64,000 bases of DNA from Pandoraea aquatica (GTDB lineage Bacteria > Pseudomonadota > Gammaproteobacteria > Burkholderiales > Burkholderiaceae). Below are positions 1 to 9,421 of this stretch, piece after piece (positions within the stretch are counted from its first letter, which is position 1; every line of letters begins with the position of its first letter). A program made the translations under genes and the position numbers. Where the stretch lies: positions 62,001 through 126,000 of the forward strand of contig NZ_CABPSN010000006.1 in NCBI RefSeq assembly GCF_902459565.1, written 5' to 3'. The notes beneath the pieces were generated by a model. The model did no database searches. It was not told the origin of the DNA and saw nothing but the letters and a program-made list of their open reading frames with translations.

Positions 1-2
1 TT

Positions 3-857
3 CGCCATGAGATCGTCCATAACAAGCATGTGGTCGATTCGCTCAAGGCGAAGGGTGCGCGCTTTATCGCCGAGTTGTCCGAAGCCCCTGCGGGCGCTGT
101 CACCATTTTCAGCGCCCATGGCGTCGCACGCGTCGTCGAGCAGGAAGCGGAGATTCGCGGTCTGAAGGTGCTCAATGCCACCTGCCCGCTTGTCACCAAG
201 GTACACATTCAAGGCAAGAATTACGTGTCTGCCGGCCGTGAAGTCATTCTGATCGGTCACGCCGGGCACCCGGAAGTCGAGGGGACGATGGGCCAGATCG
301 ACGGTCCGGTTCACCTCGTACAGACCGAGGCCGATGTCGACGCCCTGCCGCTCGCCATTGACACGCCGGTCTCGTACGTCACGCAGACCACGCTGTCGGT
401 CGACGAGACTCGCGGTATCATTGCTGCGCTGCAACGTCGCTTTACCAATATCGTCGGCCCGAACACCAAAGACATTTGCTACGCCACGCAGAATCGCCAG
501 ACCGCCGTGCGCGAGCTGTGCGAGCGTGTGGACGTACTGCTCGTGGTCGGGGCGACGAATAGCTCGAACTCGAACCGCCTGCGTGAAATCGGCTCCGAAA
601 TGGGGCTGCCGAGCTATCTCGTGGCCGACGGCTCCGAGGTAAATCCGGAATGGGTGCGCGGCAAAGCCCGCATCGGCATTACCGCAGGGGCGTCCGCGCC
701 CGAGCGCATGGTCGAAGACGTGATCGATGCGCTGCGTCGCATCGACACGGTCGAAGTGACTCTCATGGACGGCATCGAGGAAACCATCCAGTTCCGCTTG
801 CCGTCGGAATTGACCAAAGACGAGCCGGTCGCCGCACAACACGCGGTCGCTGGCTAA
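3..857 (+). CDS. ispH: 4-hydroxy-3-methylbut-2-enyl diphosphate reductase, 5' end outside window
   Basis: IspH catalyses the last step of the MEP isoprenoid pathway, reducing HMBPP to IPP and DMAPP with a [4Fe-4S] cluster. The reading frame is open from base 3 ([18 protein letters not shown]), so the true start and the first cluster cysteine lie left of the window; the first internal ATG at 30 is not the start. Visible family motifs are [10 protein letters not shown] (second cluster Cys), [34 protein letters not shown] (third cluster Cys) and [12 protein letters not shown]. It ends 23 bp before hpnH on the same strand, so it probably belongs to the hopanoid operon and raises C5 precursor supply. 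Whether the genome has another, housekeeping ispH cannot be seen here. Confidence 0.95.
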   Translation, partial: RHEIVHNKHVVDSLKAKGARFIAELSEAPAGAVTIFSAHGVARVVEQEAEIRGLKVLNATCPLVTKVHIQGKNYVSAGREVILIGHAGHPEVEGTMGQIDGPVHLVQTEADVDALPLAIDTPVSYVTQTTLSVDETRGIIAALQRRFTNIVGPNTKDICYATQNRQTAVRELCERVDVLLVVGATNSSNSNRLREIGSEMGLPSYLVADGSEVNPEWVRGKARIGITAGASAPERMVEDVIDALRRIDTVEVTLMDGIEETIQFRLPSELTKDEPVAAQHAVAG

Positions 858-880
858 CGCTATACGAACAGGAGCCGAAC

Positions 881-2002
881 TTGGCCATCCCCTTCCTGCA
901 ACAGGCGTATGTTGGCGCCTATCTGATGAAGCAACGCTTCAAGGGCAACAAGCGCTACCCGCTGGTGCTGATGCTCGAACCGCTCTTCCGCTGCAACCTG
1001 GCTTGCTCGGGCTGCGGCAAGATCGACTATCCGGACCCCATCCTGAACCAGCGCGTCTCGCTCAAGGACTCCCTTGACGCCGTGGACGAGTGCGGCGCAC
1101 CGGTCGTCTCGATCGCCGGCGGCGAGCCGCTGCTGCACAAGGAAATGCCGCAGATCGTCAAGGGCATCATCGAGCGCAAGAAGTTCGTCTATCTGTGCAC
1201 GAACGCCCTGCTGCTCGAAAAGAAGATCGACGACTACGAGCCGAGCCCGTTCTTCGTGTGGTCGATCCACCTCGACGGCGACCGTGAAATGCACGACGCC
1301 GCCGTGTCGCAGGAAGGTGTGTACGACCGCGCCGTGGCCGCCATCAAGCTGGCGAAGTCGCGCGGCTTCCGTGTGAACATCAACTGCACGCTGTTCAACA
1401 ACGCCGATCCGGAAAAGGTCGCCAAGTTCTTCGATTCGACGAAGGACCTGGGCCTCGACGGCATCACCGTGTCGCCGGGCTACGCTTACGAGCGCGCTCC
1501 GGACCAGCAGCACTTCCTGAACCGTTCGAAGACCAAGCAACTGTTCCGCGACATTCTCAAGCGCGGCAACGGCGGCAAGAACTGGACGTTCAGCCAGTCG
1601 AGCCTGTTCCTGGACTTCCTCGCCGGCAACCGTTCGTACCACTGCACGCCGTGGGGCAACCCGACGCGTACGGTGTTCGGCTGGCAGCGTCCGTGCTACC
1701 TGCTCGGCGAAGGCTATGCCAAGACGTACACGGAACTGATGGACACCACCGACTGGGACAAGTACGGTGTGGGCAACTACGAGAAGTGCGCCGACTGCAT
1801 GGTGCACAGCGGCTTCGAAGCCACGGCTGTGAACGAAACGATCTCGCATCCGCTGCGTGCGCTGGGCGTGGCGCTCAAGGGCGTTCGCACCGAAGGCAAG
1901 ATGGCAGACGACATCTCGTTCGCCAAGCAGCGTCCGGCCGAGTTCGTGTTCTCGAAGCACGTCGAGATCAAGCTCGACGAATTGCGCCGGGCCAAGGCGT
2001 AA
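881..2002 (+). CDS. hpnH: Adenosyl-hopene transferase HpnH (radical SAM)
   Basis: HpnH joins the 5'-deoxyadenosyl group of SAM to diploptene, giving adenosylhopane, the first step of C35 hopanoid side-chain synthesis. The 373-aa product has the radical-SAM CxxxCxxC motif (C38, C42, C45) followed by SIAGGEP and a Cys-rich C-terminal part (CADCMVHSG). I chose the TTG at 881 because it follows a GGAG at 871-874 and gives the usual family N-terminus MAIPFLQQAY; the open frame runs further upstream but overlaps ispH. The stop codon directly abuts the hpnA ATG, so the two genes are very likely translationally coupled. Confidence 0.95.
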   Translation: MAIPFLQQAYVGAYLMKQRFKGNKRYPLVLMLEPLFRCNLACSGCGKIDYPDPILNQRVSLKDSLDAVDECGAPVVSIAGGEPLLHKEMPQIVKGIIERKKFVYLCTNALLLEKKIDDYEPSPFFVWSIHLDGDREMHDAAVSQEGVYDRAVAAIKLAKSRGFRVNINCTLFNNADPEKVAKFFDSTKDLGLDGITVSPGYAYERAPDQQHFLNRSKTKQLFRDILKRGNGGKNWTFSQSSLFLDFLAGNRSYHCTPWGNPTRTVFGWQRPCYLLGEGYAKTYTELMDTTDWDKYGVGNYEKCADCMVHSGFEATAVNETISHPLRALGVALKGVRTEGKMADDISFAKQRPAEFVFSKHVEIKLDELRRAKA

Positions 2003-2998
2003 ATGCCGTCGCGAGTGCTGGTCACCGGCGCCTCCGGGTTCGTCGGTTCTGCGGTAGCACGTACGGCGCTCGCGCGCGGTCATGAGGTTCGCCTGCTGGT
2101 GCGTGGCACCAGCCCTCGGGCGAACCTCGCCGACCTGCCTGTCGAGGTCGTGGAAGGCGACATGCGCGACGCGGCATCGATGCAGCGCGCGCTCACAGGC
2201 GTGGACGCCCTGCTCCACGTGGCCGCCGACTACCGCCTCTGGGCGAAAGATCCCAACGACATCATGCGGGCCAATATCGACGGCACGCGCACGGTGATGG
2301 AAGCCGCGCTGCGTGCAGGTGTCGAACGTGTGGTGTACACCAGCAGCGTTGCGACGCTGCGTGTGCACGACGCGACCGGCCCTGTCGACGAAACCTCCCC
2401 GAACGACGAAGCCACGACCATCGGCGTGTACAAGCGCAGCAAGGTCGCGGCCGAACGTCTGGTCGAACGGATGATTGCGAACGACGGCCTGCCTGCCGTG
2501 ATCGTCAATCCGTCCACCCCCATCGGTCCACGCGACATCAAGCCCACGCCGACCGGGCGCATCATCGTCGAAGCCGCGCAAGGCAAGATTCCTGCGTTCG
2601 TCGATACCGGGCTGAATCTCGTGCACGTCGACGATTGCGCGGAAGGCCATTTGCTGGCGCTTGAGCGTGGGCGCATCGGCGAGCGCTACATCCTCGGCGG
2701 CGACGACGTGCTGCTGCGCGACATGCTCGCCAGCATCGCCGGCATGGTCGGCCGCAAGGCACCGAAGATCGCGCTGCCGCGCTGGCCGTTATACCCGCTT
2801 GCGATGGCAGCACAGGGCGTGGCGCGCTTCACCGGCAAAGAGCCGTTCGTCACGGTCGACGGCCTGAAGATGTCGCGCTATCACATGTTCTTCTCCTCGG
2901 AGAAGGCCAAACGCGAGCTGGGCTACACCGCCCGCGCCTATCCCGAAGGCCTGCGCGACGCGCTCGCCTGGTTTGGTTCTGCCGGATATCTCTCATGA
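2003..2998 (+). CDS. hpnA: Hopanoid-associated sugar epimerase HpnA (extended SDR)
   Basis: This is a 331-aa NAD(P)-dependent epimerase/dehydratase of the extended short-chain dehydrogenase superfamily. It has the Rossmann motif GASGFVG at residues 9-15 and the catalytic Y143xxxK147 with a serine near residue 114. Its family name comes from conserved linkage to hopanoid genes; the exact substrate is not established and a sugar or polyol head-group role is inferred. The ATG at 2003 follows the hpnH stop with no gap, and the end overlaps hpnB by 4 bp (ATGA), placing it inside one operon. Confidence 0.9.
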   Translation: MPSRVLVTGASGFVGSAVARTALARGHEVRLLVRGTSPRANLADLPVEVVEGDMRDAASMQRALTGVDALLHVAADYRLWAKDPNDIMRANIDGTRTVMEAALRAGVERVVYTSSVATLRVHDATGPVDETSPNDEATTIGVYKRSKVAAERLVERMIANDGLPAVIVNPSTPIGPRDIKPTPTGRIIVEAAQGKIPAFVDTGLNLVHVDDCAEGHLLALERGRIGERYILGGDDVLLRDMLASIAGMVGRKAPKIALPRWPLYPLAMAAQGVARFTGKEPFVTVDGLKMSRYHMFFSSEKAKRELGYTARAYPEGLRDALAWFGSAGYLS

Positions 2999-4197
2999 CT
3001 GTTTTGGCCTGGATCGCCGCGTTGTCGCTGGCCATCTGGATCTATCTGCTGATCTCGCAAGGCGATTTCTGGCGTGCGCGTGAGCGCGACGATCTGAACG
3101 AAGACCGTCTGCCCGCCCCCGCCGTGTGGCCTCCCGTTGCCGTCGTCATTCCGGCGCGAAACGAAGCCGAATCGATCGGTCAGGTGGTTGAATCGCTTTG
3201 CCGTCAGGACTACGCCGGACGCCTGCGTATCGTCGTCGTCGACGATCAGAGCAATGACGGCACGGCGGACCTCGCACGCGAAGCGGCGGCCCGCGCCGCC
3301 GCCGACGGTCTGACGCGTCGCGTGGATGTTCTCTCGGGTCAACCGCTGCCCGGCGGCTGGACCGGCAAGATGTGGGCCGTGCGTCAGGGCGTCGCGTTCG
3401 CAAGTGATCCCGCAACCAACGACGACGGCATCCGCCCCGAATACCTGCTGCACACCGACGCCGACATCGCGCACTCGCCCGATAACGTGCGCCGTCTGGT
3501 GACGCGTGCGACGGGCGACAACCGCGTACTCGTCTCGCTCATGGCGAAGCTGCGTTGCACGGCCTGGTTCGAGCGCACGCTGATTCCGGCGTTCGTGTTG
3601 TTCTTCCAGATGCTGTACCCGTTCGCGTGGGTCAACGATCCGAAGAAGAAGATGGCGGCCGCCGCCGGTGGCTGCATGCTGATCCATCGGCCGTCGCTCG
3701 AAGCCGGTGGCGGCATCGAAGCGATTCGCGACGAGATCATCGACGACTGCGCGATGGGACGCATGCTCAAGAAGCAAGGTCCGATCTGGCTGGGACTGAC
3801 GGAGCGCGCCGTGAGCGTGCGTCCGTACGACAACCTCGGCGAGATTCGCAAGATGGTGTCGCGCACGGCTTACGCGCAATTGCAGTACTCGCCGGTGCTG
3901 CTGGCGGGCACGATCGTGTCGCTGCTGCTGACGTTCATCGTGCCGCCGGTCATGACGATCTTCGGTTCGGGCATTGGTCAGTGGCTGGGTCTTTTCGCAT
4001 GGATCGCGATGACGATTTCGTATCTGCCGATGCTGCGCTTCTACCGTCAGCCGTCGAGCTTCGGGCCGATGCTGCCGCTCGTGGCCGCGCTCTATACCGT
4101 CTTCACGTTCGACTCGGCGCTGCAACACTGGCGCGGTCGCGGCGGGATGTGGAAGGGTCGCGCACAAGCGCGCGGACAGCAGTCGTCGGACGTTTAA
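2995..4197 (+). CDS. hpnB: Hopene-associated glycosyltransferase HpnB
   Basis: This 400-aa membrane-anchored family 2 glycosyltransferase has an N-terminal membrane segment (about residues 2-20), the GT-A core motifs VAVVIPARNEAESI, VVVDDQSNDGT and HTDADIAHS (DxD-like), a later DDCAMGRMLKK segment resembling the ED acceptor motif, and several C-terminal membrane helices. It is thought to decorate the hopanoid side chain, but the sugar and acceptor are not determined by the sequence. It starts inside the last codons of hpnA (ATGA overlap) and ends the rightward hopanoid unit just before a strong hairpin. Confidence 0.88.
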   Translation: MTVLAWIAALSLAIWIYLLISQGDFWRARERDDLNEDRLPAPAVWPPVAVVIPARNEAESIGQVVESLCRQDYAGRLRIVVVDDQSNDGTADLAREAAARAAADGLTRRVDVLSGQPLPGGWTGKMWAVRQGVAFASDPATNDDGIRPEYLLHTDADIAHSPDNVRRLVTRATGDNRVLVSLMAKLRCTAWFERTLIPAFVLFFQMLYPFAWVNDPKKKMAAAAGGCMLIHRPSLEAGGGIEAIRDEIIDDCAMGRMLKKQGPIWLGLTERAVSVRPYDNLGEIRKMVSRTAYAQLQYSPVLLAGTIVSLLLTFIVPPVMTIFGSGIGQWLGLFAWIAMTISYLPMLRFYRQPSSFGPMLPLVAALYTVFTFDSALQHWRGRGGMWKGRAQARGQQSSDV

Positions 4198-4227
4198 GCC
4201 GCTAACGCGCTACGTCTGTCGTTAAGC

Positions 4228-4267
4228 AAAAATGCCAGCCTGTCTGCGAAGACACGCTGGCATTTTT
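4228..4267. terminator. Bidirectional intrinsic terminator between hpnB and hpnG
   Basis: A 12-bp perfect inverted repeat (AAAAATGCCAGC at 4228-4239 with GCTGGCATTTTT at 4256-4267) encloses an inner 5-bp stem (TGTCT/AGACA) closed by a GCGA tetraloop, with one C-C mismatch between the stems. The A and T tracts on the two sides make it a terminator in both directions, fitting its place between the convergent hpnB and hpnG genes. Confidence 0.9.
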
Positions 4268-4338
4268 GTTGGGTGCCGGGGTTTGTTGCAACGTGCTGTG
4301 GAGGGCACCGGCGAAATAGCGAGACGAAGCGGGACGAA

Positions 4339-5034
4339 TCAGATCCCAGCGGCCTTCGCGCCAAACCCTTCGCCGAGCTTCAGGGCAACGATCTGCCGCC
4401 CGTACTGCATCGCCTTCTTCGCACGGCCTGCGTCCTGTCCCACGCGAAGCAACGCAGGCAACTGAAGCGGATTGCCCGCGAGCGAGCGCAGTACGCCGAG
4501 GATGTCCGTCGAGCCATCGCTGCGCATACCAGCGAGCGCCGCCGGGGGCAGTGAGCGCTCTGCGGGATCGATCACCACGCGCGCGACGACGAACGGCAGC
4601 CCGTGCGCCTGTGCCACACGTGCGACGATATGCGACTCCATATCCGCCGCCGCTGCCCCGCTCTCGCGAAACAGCGCCGCCTTGTCCTGCGCCGTCACCA
4701 CCGGTGCCGTCACGCCGGCCAGATCGGCCCGTAGCGCCGCAGGAATGGCACGACGCAACGCCTCGGCCCACGGGATCGACGTGACGGACTCACGCGCCTG
4801 CTGCGGCATGTCGAGCACCTTGTGCGCGATGACCCACTGCCCCGGCTTCACCCCGGGAATCAGCCCGCCCGCCGTGCCGAAGCTCACCAGCCCGCGCGCG
4901 CCCTCTGAGGCGATGACAGCCTCCAGCTCCGCCGCCAGTGTGGCGTTCTGTGCGCAGACGACACGCACACCGTCCCCCTTGGCAATGCGAGCCTCGAACG
5001 GCATACCGGTCACGACGATGATGGGGGGATTCAT
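4339..5034 (-). CDS. hpnG: Hopanoid-associated nucleoside phosphorylase HpnG
   Basis: HpnG removes adenine from adenosylhopane, acting after HpnH, to give a ribosylhopane derivative on the way to bacteriohopanetetrol. The 231-aa protein belongs to the PNP/UDP phosphorylase superfamily: FGTAGGL at residues 52-58 (phosphate/ribose site), DMESH at 131-135 with the ribose-contacting Met-Glu pair, and a candidate base-binding Asp at 156. It lies 114 bp downstream of shc on the same strand, with a hairpin in the gap, and shares the terminator with hpnB. Confidence 0.88.
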   Translation of the reverse strand: MNPPIIVVTGMPFEARIAKGDGVRVVCAQNATLAAELEAVIASEGARGLVSFGTAGGLIPGVKPGQWVIAHKVLDMPQQARESVTSIPWAEALRRAIPAALRADLAGVTAPVVTAQDKAALFRESGAAAADMESHIVARVAQAHGLPFVVARVVIDPAERSLPPAALAGMRSDGSTDILGVLRSLAGNPLQLPALLRVGQDAGRAKKAMQYGRQIVALKLGEGFGAKAAGI

Positions 5035-5073
5035 GGATACCTTGAACGAATTCGACAGCGAACGGTAAAACGA

Positions 5074-5117
5074 ATCGCCCCGGCGATCAACACGAAAACG
5101 GTCGATGCCGGGGCGAT
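5074..5117 (-). promoter_or_regulatory. Hairpin in the shc-hpnG gap, possible attenuator
   Basis: An 11-bp perfect inverted repeat (ATCGCCCCGGC at 5074-5084, GCCGGGGCGAT at 5107-5117) with a 22-nt loop lies between the shc stop and the hpnG start. In the direction of transcription it is followed by TCGTTTT, so it could be a weak terminator or attenuator that sets hpnG expression relative to shc. No function is proven by sequence. Confidence 0.5.
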
Positions 5118-5148
5118 GGATGTCTGATGCGGACTGCGGATGTCGAAC

Positions 5149-7221
5149 TTACATCCCGCAAGGCACCGGGCAATCGTTGCGCACCGTGAGGTTACGGAAA
5201 CGTGCGAGCGCCCACAGCGGGAAGAACTTGCGATAGCCGTGATAGCGCAGATAGAACACGCGCGGGAAGCCTGTCGCCGTATAGATATCTTCGTCCCACA
5301 GCCCTTCGTCGTTCTGCGTGTTCAGCAGATAGTCGACGCCGCGCTTGACCGCCGGATGATCGGCCTTGCCCGCCGCCATCAGACCGAGCAGCGCCCAGGC
5401 CGTTTGCGACGACGTGCTAGGCGCGGCCTCATAGCCCTTGTATTCGAGCTTGTAGCTGTCGCCGTCCTCGCCCCAGCCGCCGTCGGCGTTCTGAATCGAG
5501 AGCAGCCACTGCGCAGCACGGGCCATCGCCGGATGCTCGGGCAGAATGCCCGCCGCTGCGAGACCGCACATCGCCGACCACGTGCCGTACACGAAATTCA
5601 TACCCCAGCGGCCGTACCAGCTACCGTCGGCTTCCTGATCGTCGAGGATGTACTTCAACGCCAGATCGGCCGACGCGCGACGCTCAGGCGACTGCGGCAG
5701 TTGCGCGAGCATCGACAGGCAACGTGCGGAGACGTCCACCGTCGGAGGATCAAGCAGCGCGCCGTGATCCGAGAACGGAATGTTGTTCAGGTACAGATGC
5801 GTGTTTTCCGGCTCGAATGCACCCCAGCCGCCGTTGCTGCTCTGCATGCCGATGACCCACTCCGTGCCGCGATCGATCGCGTAACGCATCGGACGCGCAC
5901 TCGCATCGACCTTGTCGTTCTCGAAGGTACCCGCGAGCTTCTCGTAGCGATCCATGGCCATCGCGACCACGGCCGTGTCGTCCACGTCCGGATAATGCGG
6001 GTTGGCGAACTGGAAGGCCCAGCCGCCCGGACGCACGTTCGGACGACGCGAGATCCAGTCACCGCGCACGTCGAGAATCTGCAACGGGATGAGCCATTCC
6101 AGCCCCTTGCCCGCCAGTTCGATAGCGCGCTTGTCGCCGGTTTCGAGCAAGGCATGGGCCGACAGCGCGGTGTCCCACACCGGCGACAGACACGGCTGGA
6201 CGTACGTCTCGTGATCGGCCGGCGTCACCAGCTTCTCGACCGACTTGCGGGCAATCGCGCGGCTCGGATGGTCTTCCGGGTAACCGAGTACGTCGTACAT
6301 CATGACGGCGTTGGCCATCGCCGGATAAATCGCACCGAGACCGTCTTCACCGTTCAGACGCTCTTCCACGAACTCGACCGCACGCTTGACCGACTTCTCG
6401 CGCAGCTTCTTCGGGAAGAACGGATCGAGCGCACGCAGCACATGGTCGACACCCGAGAAGAACGTGAACCAGAAGCGGCTCTGATGCGGGGCGCGCTTGG
6501 GCGGACCGACATCCTTCGGGCTGCCGATGAACAGTTCGTCGATGGTCACGCCCTTAGGATTGCGCGCGAGCGGACGCTTGGCCTGCAACACGAGCAACGG
6601 CACGATCACCGTGCGCGCCCAGTACGAGACCTTCGACAAATGGAACGGGAACCACTGCGGCAGCAGCATGATTTCGACGGGCATCATCGGCACCGCCTTC
6701 CATTCGAGCACGCCGTAGAGCGCCAGCAGAATGCGCGTGAAAACGTTCGAATTCTGCGCGCCGCCGCGCGAGATGATGGCTTCGCGCGCGCGCACCATGT
6801 GCGGCGCGTCGATCGGCTCGCCGATCATCTTGAGCGCGAAGTACGCCTTCACGCTCGCGCTCATATCGAACTTGCCGTTGTGGAACAGCGGCCAGCCGCC
6901 GTGCTCGCCCTGAATGCGACGCAGATACGCGGCGACCTTCGCTTCGAGCTCGGCGTCGACCTTCTCGCCCAGATGGTGACGCAGCAGCACATACTCGGCC
7001 GGAATCGTCGCATCGGCTTCCAGTTCGAACAACCAGTGACCGTCTTCCTGTTGCAGATCGAGCAGCGCCGTGATCGAGCGGTCGATACCGGTTTCCAGCG
7101 TCTGCGTCGCCATTGCCGTACTCACCTTTTGAGCGAGTTCAGTGTGCAGTTTGAGGTCCACGGCCGTGGCAGTGGCCGTGCGTCGCGCCTCCTTTTCGGA
7201 AGCATCGCGTATCGTATCCAT
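5149..7221 (-). CDS. shc: Squalene-hopene cyclase (HpnF)
   Basis: Shc is a monotopic membrane triterpene cyclase that turns squalene into hopene and diplopterol. The 690-aa product carries the catalytic DxDD motif (D412, D414, D415, in DVDDTA) and a series of QW repeats, for example QQEDGHW, QGEHGGW, QSSNGGWGAFE, QEADGSWYGRWG, QNADGGWGED and QNDEGLWDED. The first 36 residues are poorly conserved, and Met37 is a possible alternative start. It follows hpnE on the same strand after about 98 bp and is followed by hpnG. Nothing essential is missing. Confidence 0.96.
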   Translation of the reverse strand: MDTIRDASEKEARRTATATAVDLKLHTELAQKVSTAMATQTLETGIDRSITALLDLQQEDGHWLFELEADATIPAEYVLLRHHLGEKVDAELEAKVAAYLRRIQGEHGGWPLFHNGKFDMSASVKAYFALKMIGEPIDAPHMVRAREAIISRGGAQNSNVFTRILLALYGVLEWKAVPMMPVEIMLLPQWFPFHLSKVSYWARTVIVPLLVLQAKRPLARNPKGVTIDELFIGSPKDVGPPKRAPHQSRFWFTFFSGVDHVLRALDPFFPKKLREKSVKRAVEFVEERLNGEDGLGAIYPAMANAVMMYDVLGYPEDHPSRAIARKSVEKLVTPADHETYVQPCLSPVWDTALSAHALLETGDKRAIELAGKGLEWLIPLQILDVRGDWISRRPNVRPGGWAFQFANPHYPDVDDTAVVAMAMDRYEKLAGTFENDKVDASARPMRYAIDRGTEWVIGMQSSNGGWGAFEPENTHLYLNNIPFSDHGALLDPPTVDVSARCLSMLAQLPQSPERRASADLALKYILDDQEADGSWYGRWGMNFVYGTWSAMCGLAAAGILPEHPAMARAAQWLLSIQNADGGWGEDGDSYKLEYKGYEAAPSTSSQTAWALLGLMAAGKADHPAVKRGVDYLLNTQNDEGLWDEDIYTATGFPRVFYLRYHGYRKFFPLWALARFRNLTVRNDCPVPCGM

Positions 7222-7319
7222 GGCGTTCTTGCCTATTCAAAGGCGATAGAGCGGCGCGCGTTAAGCGCCGGTTAAACAATTGCAGTCGCAGTTACGTGCC
7301 CAATGACAGTCGCAAACTG

Positions 7320-8573
7320 TCAGGCGCGGTGCAGCAAATCGGCCACCAGATTCCCGCTGCGCAGCGCGCCCTCGATGGTCGCGGGCAGGCCGGTGGCCGT
7401 CCAGTCGCCAGCCAGCAGCAGATTGCGCCAGCGCGTCTTCGCACCGGGGCGACGCTTGTCCTGCGCGGGCGTCGCCGCAAACGTGGCGCGCTTCTCGCGC
7501 ACCAGTTGCCACACCGGCATCGGCGTGGACGGAATCTTGCAAGCGCTGGCGACCTCTTCCCAGATGCGAAGCGCGAGCGATTCGCGCGACTCGTCGAGCA
7601 GATGATCGGCCCCGCTGATCGTGACCGAGAGGCGACCGTCGAACGCGAAAATCCAGTCGCTCACGCCGTTCACCACGCCGATCATCGGCGGGCAGCCCGG
7701 CGGCGGCGGCACCTGGTAGTGCGCGTTGACAATGGCGCGGTACTCGTCCGGCGTCGTCAGCGACGGCACCAGCGACGCTGCCACGTTCGGCGGCACCGCC
7801 AGCACCACCGAATCCTCAGCGGCCAACGGTTCAGGCCCGTCGCCGAAATCGATGGCGTCAACGCGACTACCGTCGGCGGCAAAGTGCAATTCGCGCACCC
7901 GGTGCTGCATCATCACGCGCGCACCCTTGGCTTCCAGATACGCCAGCGCAGGCGTCACGAACGAGACGTCCAGCCCTTCCGTAGCGATCAGCGGATGACA
8001 GGACTTGCCGCCCGGCACCAGCGTCTCGCGCAGCACCGCACCGGCCATCTGCGCCGAGCCCTCCGCAGGATCCGCGTTGAGCACCGCGAGGAACAGGGGA
8101 TGAATCAGCCGCTTGTACAGCATCGGCGGACAATTCATGGCGTCGGTCATGGTGGCGTCCGGCCCCGCGCGCAACAGCGGCGCGAGCGACAGATAGTCCG
8201 ACCACTTCGTACCCGGCACACGAGCGTTCTTATCGAAGATCCACCACGGCAGACGCCCTTCGGAGAGCCGCACCGTCCAGCGTTCGTCGTTCTCGAGATC
8301 GACGAACGCGAACTCGGCGCGATCCGGGCCGGTCAGCGTGTGCTCGGAGCCGATGGTGCGCGTGAACTCGCGCATCGTCGTGTTGCCCGAGAGCACCAGA
8401 TGGTTGCCGTTGTCGATCACGGCGTTCAGTTGCTTGTCGAAGTACGAGCGGCAACGTCCGCCAGCCTGCGGTGCGGCTTCGTGCAACACCACGGCAACGC
8501 CGCGCGTGGCGAGTCTGACCGCAGCGGCCAGCCCGGCCAGGCCGGCACCAATGACGTGAACAGTCCCCGCCAT
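7320..8573 (-). CDS. hpnE: Hydroxysqualene dehydroxylase HpnE
   Basis: HpnE is a flavoprotein of the amine oxidase/phytoene desaturase superfamily that reduces hydroxysqualene to squalene, the last step of the HpnCDE route. The 417-aa protein starts with a Rossmann dinucleotide-binding motif (GAGLAG, residues 9-14), followed by an acidic residue and AGGRC, and ends with the flavin motif LAGDWTATGLPATIEGALRSG. Its ATG overlaps the hpnD stop by one base (TGATG), so translation is probably coupled to hpnD. Confidence 0.93.
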   Translation of the reverse strand: MAGTVHVIGAGLAGLAAAVRLATRGVAVVLHEAAPQAGGRCRSYFDKQLNAVIDNGNHLVLSGNTTMREFTRTIGSEHTLTGPDRAEFAFVDLENDERWTVRLSEGRLPWWIFDKNARVPGTKWSDYLSLAPLLRAGPDATMTDAMNCPPMLYKRLIHPLFLAVLNADPAEGSAQMAGAVLRETLVPGGKSCHPLIATEGLDVSFVTPALAYLEAKGARVMMQHRVRELHFAADGSRVDAIDFGDGPEPLAAEDSVVLAVPPNVAASLVPSLTTPDEYRAIVNAHYQVPPPPGCPPMIGVVNGVSDWIFAFDGRLSVTISGADHLLDESRESLALRIWEEVASACKIPSTPMPVWQLVREKRATFAATPAQDKRRPGAKTRWRNLLLAGDWTATGLPATIEGALRSGNLVADLLHRA

Positions 8574-9421
8574 CAGAAAACCATCTGCCGCACGAGCATC
8601 AGAATGAGACGCCAGCGCGGTACACGCACGCGCTCGCGAGGCACGGCGAAGCCGCGCGCGATAAGTTTGTCGAGAATCGCGCCGTATGCCTTCGCCATGA
8701 CGGCCGGTGCCACCACGACACGTCGCGGATGACGCGCCATGATCGTGCGGGCGCGGGCGTAATGCTCACGCGCCTGCGCCACGAGCGGCGCACACGCTTT
8801 GTCGAGACGGGCAGCGACGACCATGTCGGGCGTCGCGCCGACGATACCGGCGTCTGCGAGCGTTTCACGCGGCAGATAGACGCGGCCGATGCCGGCGTCT
8901 TCGTCGATATCGCGCAGAATGTTCGTCAACTGGAGCGCACGGCCCAGGTGATACGAGAGATCGATGCCGTCCTGCTCGGGCATGCCGAACACCTTGACCG
9001 ACAGACGGCCGACGGCGCTCGCCACACGGTCGCAATACAGGTCGAGCGTGGGCAGATCGGGGGCGACGATGGGGCCGCAGGCATCCATTTCCATGCCGTC
9101 GATGACGGCGAGGAAATCTTCGTGCTTCAGACCGAATTGTTTGACGGCGCGTGCGAGGTTGCCCAGCGACGGCGTCGGACGGCCATCGTAAAGATCGGCC
9201 AGATCGCGCCGCCACACGGCCAGACGCGCCATGCGGTTCGCAGACGTGTCGTCGCCGTCGTCGGCGATATCGTCCACGGCACGGCAAAAGGCATAGATCT
9301 CGAACATGCCTTCGCGTTGCGCGGGCGGCAAAATACGCATGGCAGCGTAAAAGCTGCTGCCCGACGCCACGCGTGCACTGCTTTGCTCAGGCGAAATTTC
9401 GATCGGTTCGGCGACGCTCAC
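8573..9421 (-). CDS. hpnD: Presqualene diphosphate synthase HpnD
   Basis: HpnD condenses two farnesyl diphosphates to presqualene diphosphate. The 282-aa protein has both Asp-rich metal/diphosphate motifs of squalene/phytoene synthases: D50-D54 (AVDDIADD) and D171-D175 (RDIDEDAGIGRVYLP). I place the start at the GTG at 9421, preceded by GAGGAG at 9426-9431; the frame is open upstream to an ATG at 9484, but that extension looks unlike the family. It is the first gene of the leftward hpnD-hpnE-shc-hpnG unit and diverges from hpnC. Confidence 0.92.
   Translation of the reverse strand: MSVAEPIEISPEQSSARVASGSSFYAAMRILPPAQREGMFEIYAFCRAVDDIADDGDDTSANRMARLAVWRRDLADLYDGRPTPSLGNLARAVKQFGLKHEDFLAVIDGMEMDACGPIVAPDLPTLDLYCDRVASAVGRLSVKVFGMPEQDGIDLSYHLGRALQLTNILRDIDEDAGIGRVYLPRETLADAGIVGATPDMVVAARLDKACAPLVAQAREHYARARTIMARHPRRVVVAPAVMAKAYGAILDKLIARGFAVPRERVRVPRWRLILMLVRQMVF

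Noticed and set aside
5140-7275. 711-codon plus-strand frame opposite shc
   Set aside because: It is the antisense shadow of shc, with Arg/His-rich low-complexity composition and no ribosome binding site or known motif.
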